A stretch of 23,076 nucleotides of DNA from Porphyromonadaceae bacterium UBA2751. Lineage in GTDB: Bacteria > Bacteroidota > Bacteroidia > Bacteroidales > Muribaculaceae. A program made the translations under genes and the position numbers. Below, in pieces: positions 13,572 to 22,244 of this stretch (position 1 is the first letter of the stretch; each line of letters starts with the position of its first letter). The notes below the pieces were generated by a model, which saw nothing but the letters and a program-made list of their open reading frames with translations, did not search any database and was not told where the DNA came from. The stretch covers positions 1 to 23,076 of the forward strand of contig DEJJ01000003.1 in the NCBI GenBank assembly GCA_002353285.1, written 5' to 3'.

Positions 13572-13826
13572 TTATTTCACAATAATTTTCTTGTCGTTCT
13601 GGATCACGATGCCCTTGTAGTTGTTGCCCACTGGCTGGCCCAGGAGGTTGTAGCGCCGGGCGTTCTTTGAGTTGTCGATGTTGAGATTGTCAACTCCTGT
13701 GGAAGTGCTCTTCTTGAAGGTGGCGCTCACTGCTACGGGAGCGGCGGGCATTGCAAAGGTGTAGGTGCCGTTTTCGCCCTCAGTGAGGTCAATATTGGCA
13801 CGAAGTGGCAGTAAAACTTTTTTCAT
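13572..13826 (-). pseudogene. Internally deleted secreted protein: start plus C-terminal domain only
   Basis: The frame encodes 84 residues. It opens like a signal peptide (MKKVLLPLR) but has no hydrophobic core. It passes straight into the end of an InlB-B/Flg_new-type repeat (ENGTYTFAMPAAPVAVSATF) and then a C-terminal sorting-like tail (RRYNLLGQPVGNNYKGIVIQ, ending KKIIVK). Such tails normally end surface or secreted Bacteroidales proteins of several hundred residues. An upstream leader with a possible -7 box TATATTTG (13965-13958) and an intact terminator remain. I infer an in-frame internal deletion that removed most of the gene. A real short protein is the alternative, but without an export signal the sorting tail would have no use. 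Confidence 0.7.
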
Positions 13827-14117
13827 GAGTTATAAATTTATAGTTAGTAAAAAATTAGGGTTATTTTGCAATAAAAGAGGCAAACTGCAGGGTTAAAAGA
13901 CTCAATGGATGTGTCTTGTAAAATGTTCCTTTCAGCAATATAGCTATTTTAATAGTGCAAATATAATTAAAAACAATATGTTTTTATATAATTTCGGAGC
14001 ATGATTTAATGTTATTTTTGTGTTAATAACAATATTTTTGAAATGAAGTGTTTATGTAGTGGGTTGAGTTAAGTGAGATGAATAGAATGTTTTTACTGCA
14101 TTGGCGCGGGGAAAACA
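13827..14117. other. Gene-free AT-rich gap
   Basis: Apart from the possible -7 box TATATTTG at 13958-13965 on the minus strand and the fusA2 terminator at its right edge, I see no gene, RNA or repeat in this gap. Confidence 0.6.
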
Positions 14118-14154
14118 GAAAATCGCTTCCAGGCTTGGCCCAGAAGCGATTTTC
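14111..14154 (-). terminator. Terminator of fusA2
   Basis: GAAAATCGCTTC (14118-14129) and GAAGCGATTTTC (14143-14154) form a perfect 12-bp stem with a 13-nt loop. On the minus strand TGTTTTC follows. Confidence 0.8.
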
Positions 14155-14191
14155 ATTGTTATGTAAGGAAAATATAGAAGTGGCAGTGGGA

Positions 14192-16354
14192 TTAATCCTC
14201 GTCCTTGCTTGCTTCCTCGTACTCCTTGAGGAGCTTCTCCTGAACGTCGCCAGGAACGAGCTCGTAGCTTGCGAACTTCATCGAGAACGAAGCACGTCCA
14301 CCAGTGATAGAGCTCAGAGCGGTAGAGTAGCTTGCCATCTCCTTCAATGGAATGCGAGCCTTAACGGTCTCAAGGCCGTTGGCGCTCGACATGTCCATCA
14401 TGATGCCGCGACGGCCTGGGAGGTCGCTCTGCACGCCACCCATAGCATCGCTTGGCACGAGAATCTCAACATCGTAGACTGGCTCGAGAACCTTGGGGTT
14501 AGCATCGCGGAATGCCTTGCTGAAGGCGTTGCGAGCTGCCAGGCGGAACGAGATTTCATTACTGTCAACTGGGTGCATCTTACCGTCGTAGATGCACACA
14601 CGCACGTCGCGAGCGTAAGAACCGGTCAATGGGCCTTGCTCCATGCGGTCCATGATACCCTTAACGATAGCGGGGATGAAGCGTGCGTCGATGGCACCAC
14701 CCACGATGCAGTTGTAGATAACGAGCTTGCCGCCCCAGTCGAGATCCATCTCTTGCTTGTCCTTGATGTTCATCTTGAACTCCTGGTTGCCAAACTTGTA
14801 GGTGTCGGGCTCAGGCATTCCCTCGCGGTAAGGCTCGATGATGAGGTGTACCTCACCAAACTGACCAGAACCACCCGACTGCTTCTTGTGACGATAGTCG
14901 GCACGGGCAGCCTTAGTGATAGTCTCGCGATAAGGAATCTTGGGCTCGATATACTCGATCTCAACCTTCTCGTTGTTCTCGATGCGCCACTTGAGGGTGC
15001 GCAGGTGGAGCTCGCCTTGACCGCTGATGATGGTCTGCTTCAACTCCTTAGATTGCTCGATGAGCCATGTTGGGTCTTCCTCGTGCATGCGGTTGAGGAT
15101 TTGACCAAGCTTCTCGATTTCGCTCTCGTTAACAGGACGGATAGCGCGCTGATACTTTGGAGCTGGATATTGAATAAAGTCGTAGATGCTCTCGCAACCC
15201 TTATCGTTGAGCGTGTTGCCGCGGCGCACGTCCTTGAGCTTAACAGTTGCGCCAATGTCGCCAGCCTGAAGCTCGTCGACATTGCTCTTAGCCAAGCTAC
15301 CGCACACGGTGTTGAGCTGAGTGATGCGCTCCTTGCTGCCACGGTTCATATTGGTAAGGTCGGTGCCAGCCTTGATGGTACCGCTCATTACCTTGAAATA
15401 GGAAACCTCGCCAATGTGAGGCTCAACAGTGGTCTTGAAGAAGAAGAGGCTGGTTGGACCGTTGGGATCGCACTTAACCTCGTTGCCCTCGGTGTCGCAA
15501 ACTGCGGGCATCTCGGCTGTAGTGGGAACTACGTCGCCAAGGAAGTCCAAGAGGCGGTCAACGCCCACGTTCTTCTCACCGCTGATGCACATTACTGGAA
15601 TAACGCTGCAGTCGATAAGACCCTTGCGCATACCGTCGAGCATTTCTTCGGGTGTGAGGGTGTCTTCCTCGAGGAATTTTTCCATGAGAGCTTCATCGCC
15701 CTCGGCTGCCATCTCAATGAGAGCCATATTGAGCTCCTCGGCACGATCTTGATGAGCAGGATCGATGTCGGTAACGGTAGCCTTACCGCTGTCGCCGTCG
15801 TAGTTGTACTGCTTCATTGTCATCACGTCGACGATGCTCTTGAAGCCAGCGCCAGTAGAAACTGGGAACTGCACGGGAACAACCTTGTTGCCGAAGGTCT
15901 CGCGCAACTGGTTCAGAGCGTTGTCATAGTCGGCAGCGTCGTTGTCCAGACGGTTGATGGCAAAGATGAGAGGCTTCTTGATGTTGCCCACGGTGCGATA
16001 CTGGTTTTGAGTACCAACCTCAATAGCGTTCTGGCCATTGATGAGCATCAGAGCTGCGTCGGTCACGTTCAGGGCAGTGACGATGTTGCCCACATAGTCG
16101 TCCATGCCAGGGCAATCGATGAAATTGAGCTTCTTGCCCTTGTTCTCCACGCTGAAGATGGTAGAGAACACCGAGTTGCCATACTCCTTCTCAACAGGGA
16201 AGTAGTCGCACACGGTGTTGCCGGCGTCGATGGTGCCGCGGCGGTTGATAAGGCCACAGTCAAAGATGATAGACTCGGCAAGGGTAGTTTTACCCGAGCC
16301 TTTGTTTCCTAATAATGAGATGTTACGAATCTCGTTACTTTTATAAACTTTCAT
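14192..16354 (-). CDS. fusA2: EF-G paralog EF-G2, probably GTPase-defective
   Basis: The 720-residue product has the five-domain EF-G architecture and aligns throughout with elongation factor G. The G domain has Walker A GNKGSGKTT (16-24), but its switches deviate. Switch I has EYGNSV (57-62) where EF-G has ERGITI. Switch II has DCPGMDDY (80-87) where EF-G has DTPGHVDF, so the catalytic His is Met84. G4 is NRLD (134-137) instead of NKMD. Domain IV and V segments (for example QSGGSGQFGEVHL, SYARDVRVCIYDGKMHPVDS, and GGRASFSMKF with YELVP) are intact. Bacteroides carry such a second EF-G, reported to support translocation without GTP hydrolysis and to be induced in carbon starvation. I infer the same role. 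It is monocistronic, with a leader of about 105 nt. Confidence 0.9.
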   Translation of the reverse strand: MKVYKSNEIRNISLLGNKGSGKTTLAESIIFDCGLINRRGTIDAGNTVCDYFPVEKEYGNSVFSTIFSVENKGKKLNFIDCPGMDDYVGNIVTALNVTDAALMLINGQNAIEVGTQNQYRTVGNIKKPLIFAINRLDNDAADYDNALNQLRETFGNKVVPVQFPVSTGAGFKSIVDVMTMKQYNYDGDSGKATVTDIDPAHQDRAEELNMALIEMAAEGDEALMEKFLEEDTLTPEEMLDGMRKGLIDCSVIPVMCISGEKNVGVDRLLDFLGDVVPTTAEMPAVCDTEGNEVKCDPNGPTSLFFFKTTVEPHIGEVSYFKVMSGTIKAGTDLTNMNRGSKERITQLNTVCGSLAKSNVDELQAGDIGATVKLKDVRRGNTLNDKGCESIYDFIQYPAPKYQRAIRPVNESEIEKLGQILNRMHEEDPTWLIEQSKELKQTIISGQGELHLRTLKWRIENNEKVEIEYIEPKIPYRETITKAARADYRHKKQSGGSGQFGEVHLIIEPYREGMPEPDTYKFGNQEFKMNIKDKQEMDLDWGGKLVIYNCIVGGAIDARFIPAIVKGIMDRMEQGPLTGSYARDVRVCIYDGKMHPVDSNEISFRLAARNAFSKAFRDANPKVLEPVYDVEILVPSDAMGGVQSDLPGRRGIMMDMSSANGLETVKARIPLKEMASYSTALSSITGGRASFSMKFASYELVPGDVQEKLLKEYEEASKDED

Positions 16355-16412
16355 GAAAAATATTAGTGAAATTAAATGATTTGATTTTACTTGCTTTTTA
16401 TTTCAATAATAT

Positions 16413-16464
16413 GCTAAAAATCAGCACCTTGAACTGCCTACGGTAGTAGCAAAGCACTTTTAGC
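16413..16464 (-). promoter_or_regulatory. Structured leader upstream of fusA2
   Basis: In the predicted leader GCTAAAA and TTTTAGC (plus-strand positions 16413-16419 and 16458-16464) form a perfect 7-bp closing stem around a CTAC-TACC-GTAG hairpin (about 16438-16449). There is no U tract, so it is not a simple attenuator. Confidence 0.45.
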
Positions 16465-16467
16465 CCA

Positions 16468-16475
16468 CAAAGTTA
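16468..16475 (-). promoter_or_regulatory. -7 box of fusA2
   Basis: TAACTTTG on the minus strand, exact. A weak -33 candidate, TTTA, lies 20 nt upstream. It is 114 bases from the start codon. Confidence 0.55.
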
Positions 16476-16632
16476 GTGATTTAATTTCTAAAAAATAAAT
16501 TTTTCGGCAATAAAGTATGCAATAATTTTCAAACTTAGCCTTTTAGGACCAGCTGCAGTTGCTTTTTGATTCCTAAATAGAGCAAAATCAAAATTACTTC
16601 ACATTCTTTTTCCCATTTTGTGAGAAAATATG

Positions 16633-16640
16633 TATTTTTG
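16633..16640 (+). promoter_or_regulatory. -7 box of the yraN operon
   Basis: TATTTTTG is an exact match, 22 bases before the yraN start, in the 308-base divergent gap with fusA2. The -33 region is T-rich but lacks a clear TTTG at the right distance. Confidence 0.55.
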
Positions 16641-16662
16641 TCGGTAATTAAGTATTATCACA

Positions 16663-17046
16663 ATGTCACCGAAACACATAGAGTTAGGGAAAGCAGGCGA
16701 GCGCTTGGCTGTGGATTTCCTTATTAAGCAGGGATTTACCATTCGTGAGACTAACTGGCGCATGGATAAACTGGAGATTGACATTATAGCTCAGGAACCA
16801 GGCATGGTGCTGCACATTGTTGAAGTGAAGACTCGCAGCAATGATGCCAACTTCGACCCAATGCGCGCCATCACTAATGCGAAGAGGCAGCACATGGTTA
16901 ACTCGGCCAACGGCTACATCCGCTACTACCAGTTGCAGTGCGAGATTCAATATGATGTGATAATCGTGATAGGCACTCCCGAGAAGGGATTTAAGCTGGA
17001 GTATTACCCCGACATGTTTGTGCCAAGACTAAAGACTTATAGATAA
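16663..17046 (+). CDS. yraN: YraN family (UPF0102) endonuclease-like protein
   Basis: The 127-residue product has family-typical length and motifs: HIELGKAGERLAVDFLIKQG at the N-terminus, LEIDIIA with Asp40, and HIVEVKTRS with Glu54 and Lys56. Together these form the PD-(D/E)xK nuclease-like core, and YDVIIV is the later core strand. Members resemble Holliday-junction resolvases in fold; the cellular substrate is not established. It starts a probable three-gene plus-strand unit: the next gene begins 14 bases after its stop with no promoter between. Confidence 0.95.
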   Translation: MSPKHIELGKAGERLAVDFLIKQGFTIRETNWRMDKLEIDIIAQEPGMVLHIVEVKTRSNDANFDPMRAITNAKRQHMVNSANGYIRYYQLQCEIQYDVIIVIGTPEKGFKLEYYPDMFVPRLKTYR

Positions 17047-17059
17047 AAACGTTATTATT

Positions 17060-18907
17060 ATGATAAAAAACATTTCATTCATTAAAACCTTATTAGTTGC
17101 AGCCTTGCTGATGGTGGCAAGCACCGGCATGGCGCAGAAGTTTGCAATCCTTAGCGACATCCATGTCACTCCTGGCAATGCCAACGAAGGCAAGCTCAAG
17201 GAGGCGGTGGCCGAGATCAACGGCACCAATGTGGATGCGGTGCTAGTGACTGGCGACCTCACCAACGAGGGCAGCGACGAGCAGTTGCGCAATGTCAAGT
17301 CGATTCTTGATGGCATCACTCATCCACTCTATGTGATTCCTGGCAATCATGAGAACAACTGGAGCCAGAGTGCTTGCAAGACGTTCAACGACCTGTGGGG
17401 TAACGACCGCTTCGTGTTCACCGTGGGCAAGCTGGTGGTGATAGGGCTCAACTGCGGCCCATTCATGAAAATGGGCGATGGCCACATCAAGCAGGAAGAC
17501 CTCATCTGGCTCGATAAAACTCTTAGCGAGATTGTGAAGCCTGGCATGAAGGTGCTGAGCGTGAACCATTATCCGCTACTCGACGACCTCGACAACTACC
17601 GCGACTATGTGGCGGTGCTCAAGAAATATCCCGTTATCACTCATCAAAATGGTCACTGGCACCGCTGGCGCCAGTATGAGACCGATGGCATCAATGGCCT
17701 GATGGTGAGATGTCTCGACATGGGAGGTGGTGACTATGGCTACACACTCATGGATGTGGACCTCGACAACAACTGGATTCATGTCTACAACAAGACGCTT
17801 GGCAAGGAGCGCGACATACGATATGCCTACAAGATAAACACTGAGTATTATACTACATTGAGATGCACGCAAGTCCCAACACATAATATTCCTGCTGATT
17901 TCAAGGTTGAGAAAGTCTATGCCGACGAGGCATCGATTTTCACTCGACTGTCGATTGATAAAGACAACATCTACTTTGGAAACTCGATGGGCTGCTTGCG
18001 TGTCATCGACAAGAAAACAGCCAAGCTCAAGTGGGAGTATAAGACCACGAGTATGCTCTTCTCGCGACCAGCCGTGGCAGGCAAGGTTGTGGCTCTGCCC
18101 ACTGGCGACAAGCGCCTCGTGTGGCTCGACAAGAAGAGTGGCAAGGTGTTGAGCGAGGTGGCAGCCCAGGGACCCTATGTGGCCGATGGCGTAGTGGCCG
18201 ATGGCGTACTTTATCAAGGTGGCTACAAGACCTTCCAGGCTTGGGACGTGAACAAGAGGGAACTACTGTGGGAGTATAATGACATTAATAACTACTGCCA
18301 GGCGGCGCCGGTGGTGGGCAAAGATGATATTATCTTTGGTGCTTGGGACACCAAATTGCGCTCTCTTGACCGCAAGACAGGTGCACTCAATTGGTCATGG
18401 GACAATGGCAAGAGCACCAATCTCTACAGCCCAGGCAATGTGGTGCCGGCAGTCACTCAGGATAGGGTGGTGATAGTGGCTCCCGACCGCAATTCAACAG
18501 CCCTCGACCGTGCCACTGGCAAGCAACTGTGGCGCCATCACGACAATGCTGTGAAAGTGCGCGAGAGCTTGGGCTTGAGCCAGGATGGTAACCGTGCCTA
18601 CGCCAAGACCATGGACGGCACTATTGTGGCAATGGACACCCGCAGCGATGACTACCACCAGTTGTGGGACACCGACTGTGGCTTTGGCTACGAACATGCG
18701 CCATGCATCGTGCTTGAGAAGGACGGCTACATCTATGCCGGTTCTCGCCGCGGCATGCTGGCAGTGCTCGAAGCATCGACGGGCAAGCTACTTTTCACCT
18801 ACAGCATGGGTTCGAGTGAGGTCAATGGCTTTGATGTTGACCCCTTCACAGGCGATATCTACTGCTCTCTAATAGGCGGCACCATTTGGCGCATTGGCAA
18901 GAAATAA
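17060..18907 (+). CDS. Secreted metallophosphoesterase fused to PQQ-like beta-propeller
   Basis: The 615-residue product has a signal peptide (cleavage near GMA-QKF, residue 25-26). Residues 27-210 form a calcineurin-like phosphoesterase with all metal-site blocks: SDIH (32-35), TGDL with Asp66, GNHEN (95-99), NHYP with His170, and GHWH (198-201). Residues about 290-615 form seven or eight PQQ-like propeller blades. Typical blades are YFGNSMGCLRVIDKKTAKLK, FGAWDTKLRSLDRKTGALNW and YAGSRRGMLAVLEASTGKLL. The combination suggests a periplasmic or surface phosphoesterase whose propeller binds or positions a substrate. The substrate is not evident, and no PQQ cofactor function should be assumed. 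It is probably cotranscribed with yraN and the DUF4855 lipoprotein gene. Confidence 0.9.
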   Translation: MIKNISFIKTLLVAALLMVASTGMAQKFAILSDIHVTPGNANEGKLKEAVAEINGTNVDAVLVTGDLTNEGSDEQLRNVKSILDGITHPLYVIPGNHENNWSQSACKTFNDLWGNDRFVFTVGKLVVIGLNCGPFMKMGDGHIKQEDLIWLDKTLSEIVKPGMKVLSVNHYPLLDDLDNYRDYVAVLKKYPVITHQNGHWHRWRQYETDGINGLMVRCLDMGGGDYGYTLMDVDLDNNWIHVYNKTLGKERDIRYAYKINTEYYTTLRCTQVPTHNIPADFKVEKVYADEASIFTRLSIDKDNIYFGNSMGCLRVIDKKTAKLKWEYKTTSMLFSRPAVAGKVVALPTGDKRLVWLDKKSGKVLSEVAAQGPYVADGVVADGVLYQGGYKTFQAWDVNKRELLWEYNDINNYCQAAPVVGKDDIIFGAWDTKLRSLDRKTGALNWSWDNGKSTNLYSPGNVVPAVTQDRVVIVAPDRNSTALDRATGKQLWRHHDNAVKVRESLGLSQDGNRAYAKTMDGTIVAMDTRSDDYHQLWDTDCGFGYEHAPCIVLEKDGYIYAGSRRGMLAVLEASTGKLLFTYSMGSSEVNGFDVDPFTGDIYCSLIGGTIWRIGKK

Positions 18908-18925
18908 CTCTTAAATGTAAACTTA

Positions 18926-20323
18926 ATGAACAAAGTTATATCAATCATACTGATGCTATTGTGCATAGGGTGCAAAGCAAACAGTGCTGCAATTGAAAGT
19001 GGCAGTGATAATGCTGCCCAGGTTCCAGCCGAATCAAGTAAAGTGTCGTATGTTAAGAGTGTGAATCAGAGCAAAAACTCGCACTCAATTAACGATGACA
19101 TGATAGCGATTTATTATGGAAATAAGAATAGATTAAAATGGGATAAGAATGAATTGAAGAATGTGGTGATGCACACATTCAAGGATGGCCATAAAGATTG
19201 GTTTTTCCCGACTTTTCTTTATGTGGAGTTTAAGAATGATGCTGGCTTGAAATTTGGTGACAACCAGCCTGGGGATAATGGGCCAGCAAATAAGGAGCAG
19301 TGGGAGTGGTTGTTGAACCGATACTTCTCTACTGCCTATAATGGCGGCAATTTTGAGGGCCTCAAGGCTCTTGATGAGTGCATAGGAGAATGCAAAAAAA
19401 TGCTGGGAGAGCCATCGTTTGTGCATAAAGTTGTTCTTACGATTCCATCGCCTTGTACCGATTTCAACGAGTGGGGCAGCATAAAAAAGAATGGCCGCTC
19501 GTTAAAGCTCGATTTTAAGAACGCTAATCACAGGCTTGAAGCCGTTAAATGGTATGTTGATGAGGTGGTAAAGAGATTTGAAGCCCAGCATTATAAAAAT
19601 ATAATACTCGACGGCCTGTATTGGGTGGAAGAGTCAACTTCGATGACAAGCTGGCGCAAAGATTCTAAATCAAAAAAGTGGACCAATAAAATTGGGAATA
19701 ATTTTAACTATGTGGTTGACAGTAAGATTAGAAGATATAATGATATAGTGAGCGATGTGGCAAAATACATTCACACAGCTAAAGGATTGAAATTCTATTG
19801 GATTCCTTTTAGTGGCGCTTATGGTAGCGACATGTGGAAATCTTTCGGATTTGATAGGTGCGACACACAGACGGGTTATTTTTGGGGAACTCCCGATTTA
19901 ATTAGAAAACCTCAATCGCTAAAAACAGTGTCGGATTTGAAGAAGATATGTGACGTGGCGTTGATCAATGGAAAGGGGTTGGAGTTTGAAGTGTCGGCCG
20001 ATTTGTTTGTGCCATGTTATGGCAAACTTAAGGGCCGTAAAGATGTTGAACGGCCTTATGACATAGTGAAAGTTGAAGGTTGCAAAAAAACGCCAAGAGA
20101 AATGACAGCAATGGGTTACAAGCGATTCAATTACAATCCATGCTTATTGGCAAGATTGGAGAACTTGATTGACGTCTTTGAAAGTCAAGGCGTCTTTGAG
20201 AGATCCAATATAACTTATTACTTTGACAATAAATCAATACTTAACTTGTGCAACTCAACCGATAAAAACATAATTGATGTTGTTGACCGCCTGGCACGTC
20301 ACATCACTTCAAGGCACATGTGA
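18926..20323 (+). CDS. DUF4855 domain lipoprotein
   Basis: The 465-residue product has a lipoprotein signal peptide with lipobox CIGC (Cys16), then a Ser/Asn-rich spacer to about residue 50. The rest matches DUF4855: DDMIAIYYGNKNRLKW, DWFFPTFLYVEFKNDAG, the region EQWEWLLNRYF, the central strand KNIILDGLYWVEES, a FYWIPFSGAYGS segment, and a FEVSADLF strand near the C-terminus. The family is common in gut Bacteroidetes and looks like a TIM-barrel related to glycoside hydrolases, but no activity is established. It sits 18 bases after the phosphoesterase gene, so coexpression is likely. Its DNA is visibly more AT-rich than that upstream gene, which may mean separate origin. Confidence 0.85.
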   Translation: MNKVISIILMLLCIGCKANSAAIESGSDNAAQVPAESSKVSYVKSVNQSKNSHSINDDMIAIYYGNKNRLKWDKNELKNVVMHTFKDGHKDWFFPTFLYVEFKNDAGLKFGDNQPGDNGPANKEQWEWLLNRYFSTAYNGGNFEGLKALDECIGECKKMLGEPSFVHKVVLTIPSPCTDFNEWGSIKKNGRSLKLDFKNANHRLEAVKWYVDEVVKRFEAQHYKNIILDGLYWVEESTSMTSWRKDSKSKKWTNKIGNNFNYVVDSKIRRYNDIVSDVAKYIHTAKGLKFYWIPFSGAYGSDMWKSFGFDRCDTQTGYFWGTPDLIRKPQSLKTVSDLKKICDVALINGKGLEFEVSADLFVPCYGKLKGRKDVERPYDIVKVEGCKKTPREMTAMGYKRFNYNPCLLARLENLIDVFESQGVFERSNITYYFDNKSILNLCNSTDKNIIDVVDRLARHITSRHM

Positions 20324-20373
20324 TTAATTTGATGAACTTCACGGGTGGTGGCACCAGCGTTTAGGATGTCGGG

Positions 20374-21501
20374 TTAATCCCACATTAGAGTTCTGATGAT
20401 GTTGTCGCTGGTCATGATGCCCTGCTTAGTAAGAGTTAGGGTGGTGCCATTCTGGCTGAGCAGCCCCTGATTGATGAATGGCTGAGCCTTGCGCAGTAGG
20501 GTAGTAGCCGCTTGGTCGCCATAGTGGCTGGCGATTAGCGACGTGTCAAGTCCATCGCTTGTGCGCAGTCGCACCATCACTTCCTCGTCATGGCGTTCCC
20601 ATGGCTCAAGGTGCTCGGCCTCGCAAGCCGTTTGGCCCTGGCTAATATCCTCGATGTAGCGCTTTAGGCTGGCTGGGTTGTAGCGGCGTGTGGTGCCGTC
20701 GTAGCTGTGGGCAGCAGCACCAAGTCCCAGATAGGGCGTGAAGTTCCAGTAGCTTGAATTGTGGCGGGAGCGGTAGCCTGGTTGGGCAAAGTTGGAAATT
20801 TCATAGTGTTCAAATCCTGCCTCCGAGAGCATGCTCATGAGAGCATCGTTCATTGCGATGCACAACTCATCGCTTGCCTCTTGCACCCGTCCTTGCTCAC
20901 GCATTACCCACAAGCGAGTGCCATGCTCGTAGCTCAAGCAGTAGGCCGAGATGTGCTGCACCTCAAGCTCGATAGCCTGCTCCACATTGCGTTGCCACGA
21001 GTCAAGTGACTGTTCTGGCAGGCCATAGATGAGGTCGATGCTCACGTTTCCAATGCCTGCATCGTTTATACAGTGCACCGCGTTGATGGCTTGCTGTGCC
21101 GTGTGACGGCGGTTAATCGCTTGCAACTCATTGTCGTTGAAGCTCTGAACTCCCATGCTCACACGGTTGATGCCCAGCTGTTGCAGCGAGTTGATAAGGG
21201 CGGGAGTCACATCGTCGGGGTTCACCTCGATGGTGAATTCCTCCAGGTTGCTAAGGTGGAATGTTTCATGCAGTCCAGTAACAAGCCTTGCGATGAGCTC
21301 GGCTGGGAGCACCGATGGCGTGCCACCACCCAGATAGAGGGTAGTGAAGGTCTCGCCGTTGATCTCGTTTGAACGCAGGTGGGCCTCAGCAAGCAGCGAG
21401 TGCACATATTGCTCCATCGTCTCGACCTGTGGGGTGGAGTAGAAGTCGCAATAGATGCACTTGCTCTTGCAGTAGGGAATGTGAACGTAGATTCCCGCCA
21501 T
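20374..21501 (-). CDS. hemW: Heme chaperone HemW (radical SAM)
   Basis: Radical SAM protein that binds heme and hands it to target proteins; homologs were long labelled coproporphyrinogen oxidase (HemN). The 375 residues carry the CX3CX2C cluster motif (Cys11, Cys15, Cys18), the LGGGTPS SAM-binding loop (about 57-63), EVNPDD, GVQSFND and the C-terminal HemW-type HNSSYW segment. There is no fourth N-terminal cysteine as in true HemN (CX3CX2CXC), and Cys18 is followed by Asp. It lies 52 bases downstream of adk with no promoter match, suggesting cotranscription. It converges on the DUF4855 gene with only 50 bases between. Confidence 0.93.
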   Translation of the reverse strand: MAGIYVHIPYCKSKCIYCDFYSTPQVETMEQYVHSLLAEAHLRSNEINGETFTTLYLGGGTPSVLPAELIARLVTGLHETFHLSNLEEFTIEVNPDDVTPALINSLQQLGINRVSMGVQSFNDNELQAINRRHTAQQAINAVHCINDAGIGNVSIDLIYGLPEQSLDSWQRNVEQAIELEVQHISAYCLSYEHGTRLWVMREQGRVQEASDELCIAMNDALMSMLSEAGFEHYEISNFAQPGYRSRHNSSYWNFTPYLGLGAAAHSYDGTTRRYNPASLKRYIEDISQGQTACEAEHLEPWERHDEEVMVRLRTSDGLDTSLIASHYGDQAATTLLRKAQPFINQGLLSQNGTTLTLTKQGIMTSDNIIRTLMWD

Positions 21502-21553
21502 TACTATTTATTCAATAGTGCTTTATGCGCCATGCATTAGCATTACGCATTAA

Positions 21554-22129
21554 TTAGATGGTGTCGATAGCAGCTTTTATGTCCTCGAAGATGCCGTCGA
21601 TTGTGCCAGTGCCCTTGATAGCCTTGTAAAGGCCTTTCTCCTGGTAGAATGCTTGCAGGGGAGAGGTCTGGTTGTGATAAACGTTGAGGCGTTTCTTGAT
21701 GGTTTCCTCGTTGTCGTCGCTGCGGCCACTCATCTGTCCACGCTTCACGAGGCGGTCGATGAGTTCTTGCTCAGGAACCTCGAGGCCAACCACAGCGCTC
21801 ACGCAGGTGCCGCGCTCGTTGAGCAATGTCTCGAGAGCCTCGGCCTGTGGAATGGTGCGGGGGAATCCGTCGAAAATCACGCCATTGGCTGCAGCTTCCT
21901 TGTTATCGTCAATCACCTGAGCAAGGATGCCAATCATGAGCTCATCGGGGATGAGCTGGCCCTGGTCTATGTACTGCTTGGCAGTTTTGCCAAGTTCAGT
22001 GCCTCGCTTGATGTGATCGCGCAGCACGTCGCCTGTTGAGATGTGAAACAACTTGTAGTGTTCAATCAAGTTCTCGCTCTGTGTGCCCTTGCCCGAGCCA
22101 GGTGCACCAAATATTACTATATTCAACAT
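21554..22129 (-). CDS. adk: Adenylate kinase
   Basis: Converts ATP and AMP to two ADP. The 191 residues include the P-loop GAPGSGKGT (8-16), the AMP-binding segment STGDVLRDH, the FDGFPRT motif and a short LID (KRGQMSGRSDDNEE). The short, cysteine-free LID makes this the small, zinc-free form, common in Bacteroidetes. The hpt-adk pair is typical of the phylum, where obgE often follows; here hemW follows instead. No promoter match is seen in the 115 bases before it, so it probably depends on the hpt promoter. Confidence 0.96.
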   Translation of the reverse strand: MLNIVIFGAPGSGKGTQSENLIEHYKLFHISTGDVLRDHIKRGTELGKTAKQYIDQGQLIPDELMIGILAQVIDDNKEAAANGVIFDGFPRTIPQAEALETLLNERGTCVSAVVGLEVPEQELIDRLVKRGQMSGRSDDNEETIKKRLNVYHNQTSPLQAFYQEKGLYKAIKGTGTIDGIFEDIKAAIDTI

Positions 22130-22244
22130 AGTTTTAGTATTTGTTTAAATGTTGGTTTTTAAATATTTGTTATTCAGATTATTATCTTACTGTATTTTTG
22201 CGTTTATGGCAGTGGGAGAGAGGTTGGAATATAAAAATCCTTAA

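Noticed and set aside
14078..16312. 744-codon open frame antisense to fusA2
   Set aside because: It mirrors the codon pattern of the opposite gene, its product is rich in Leu/Val/His without recognisable domains, and fusA2 on the other strand is unmistakable.
22193..22200. TATTTTTG on the plus strand between adk and hpt
   Set aside because: It matches the -7 box, but no plus-strand gene follows; the adjacent genes are all on the minus strand.
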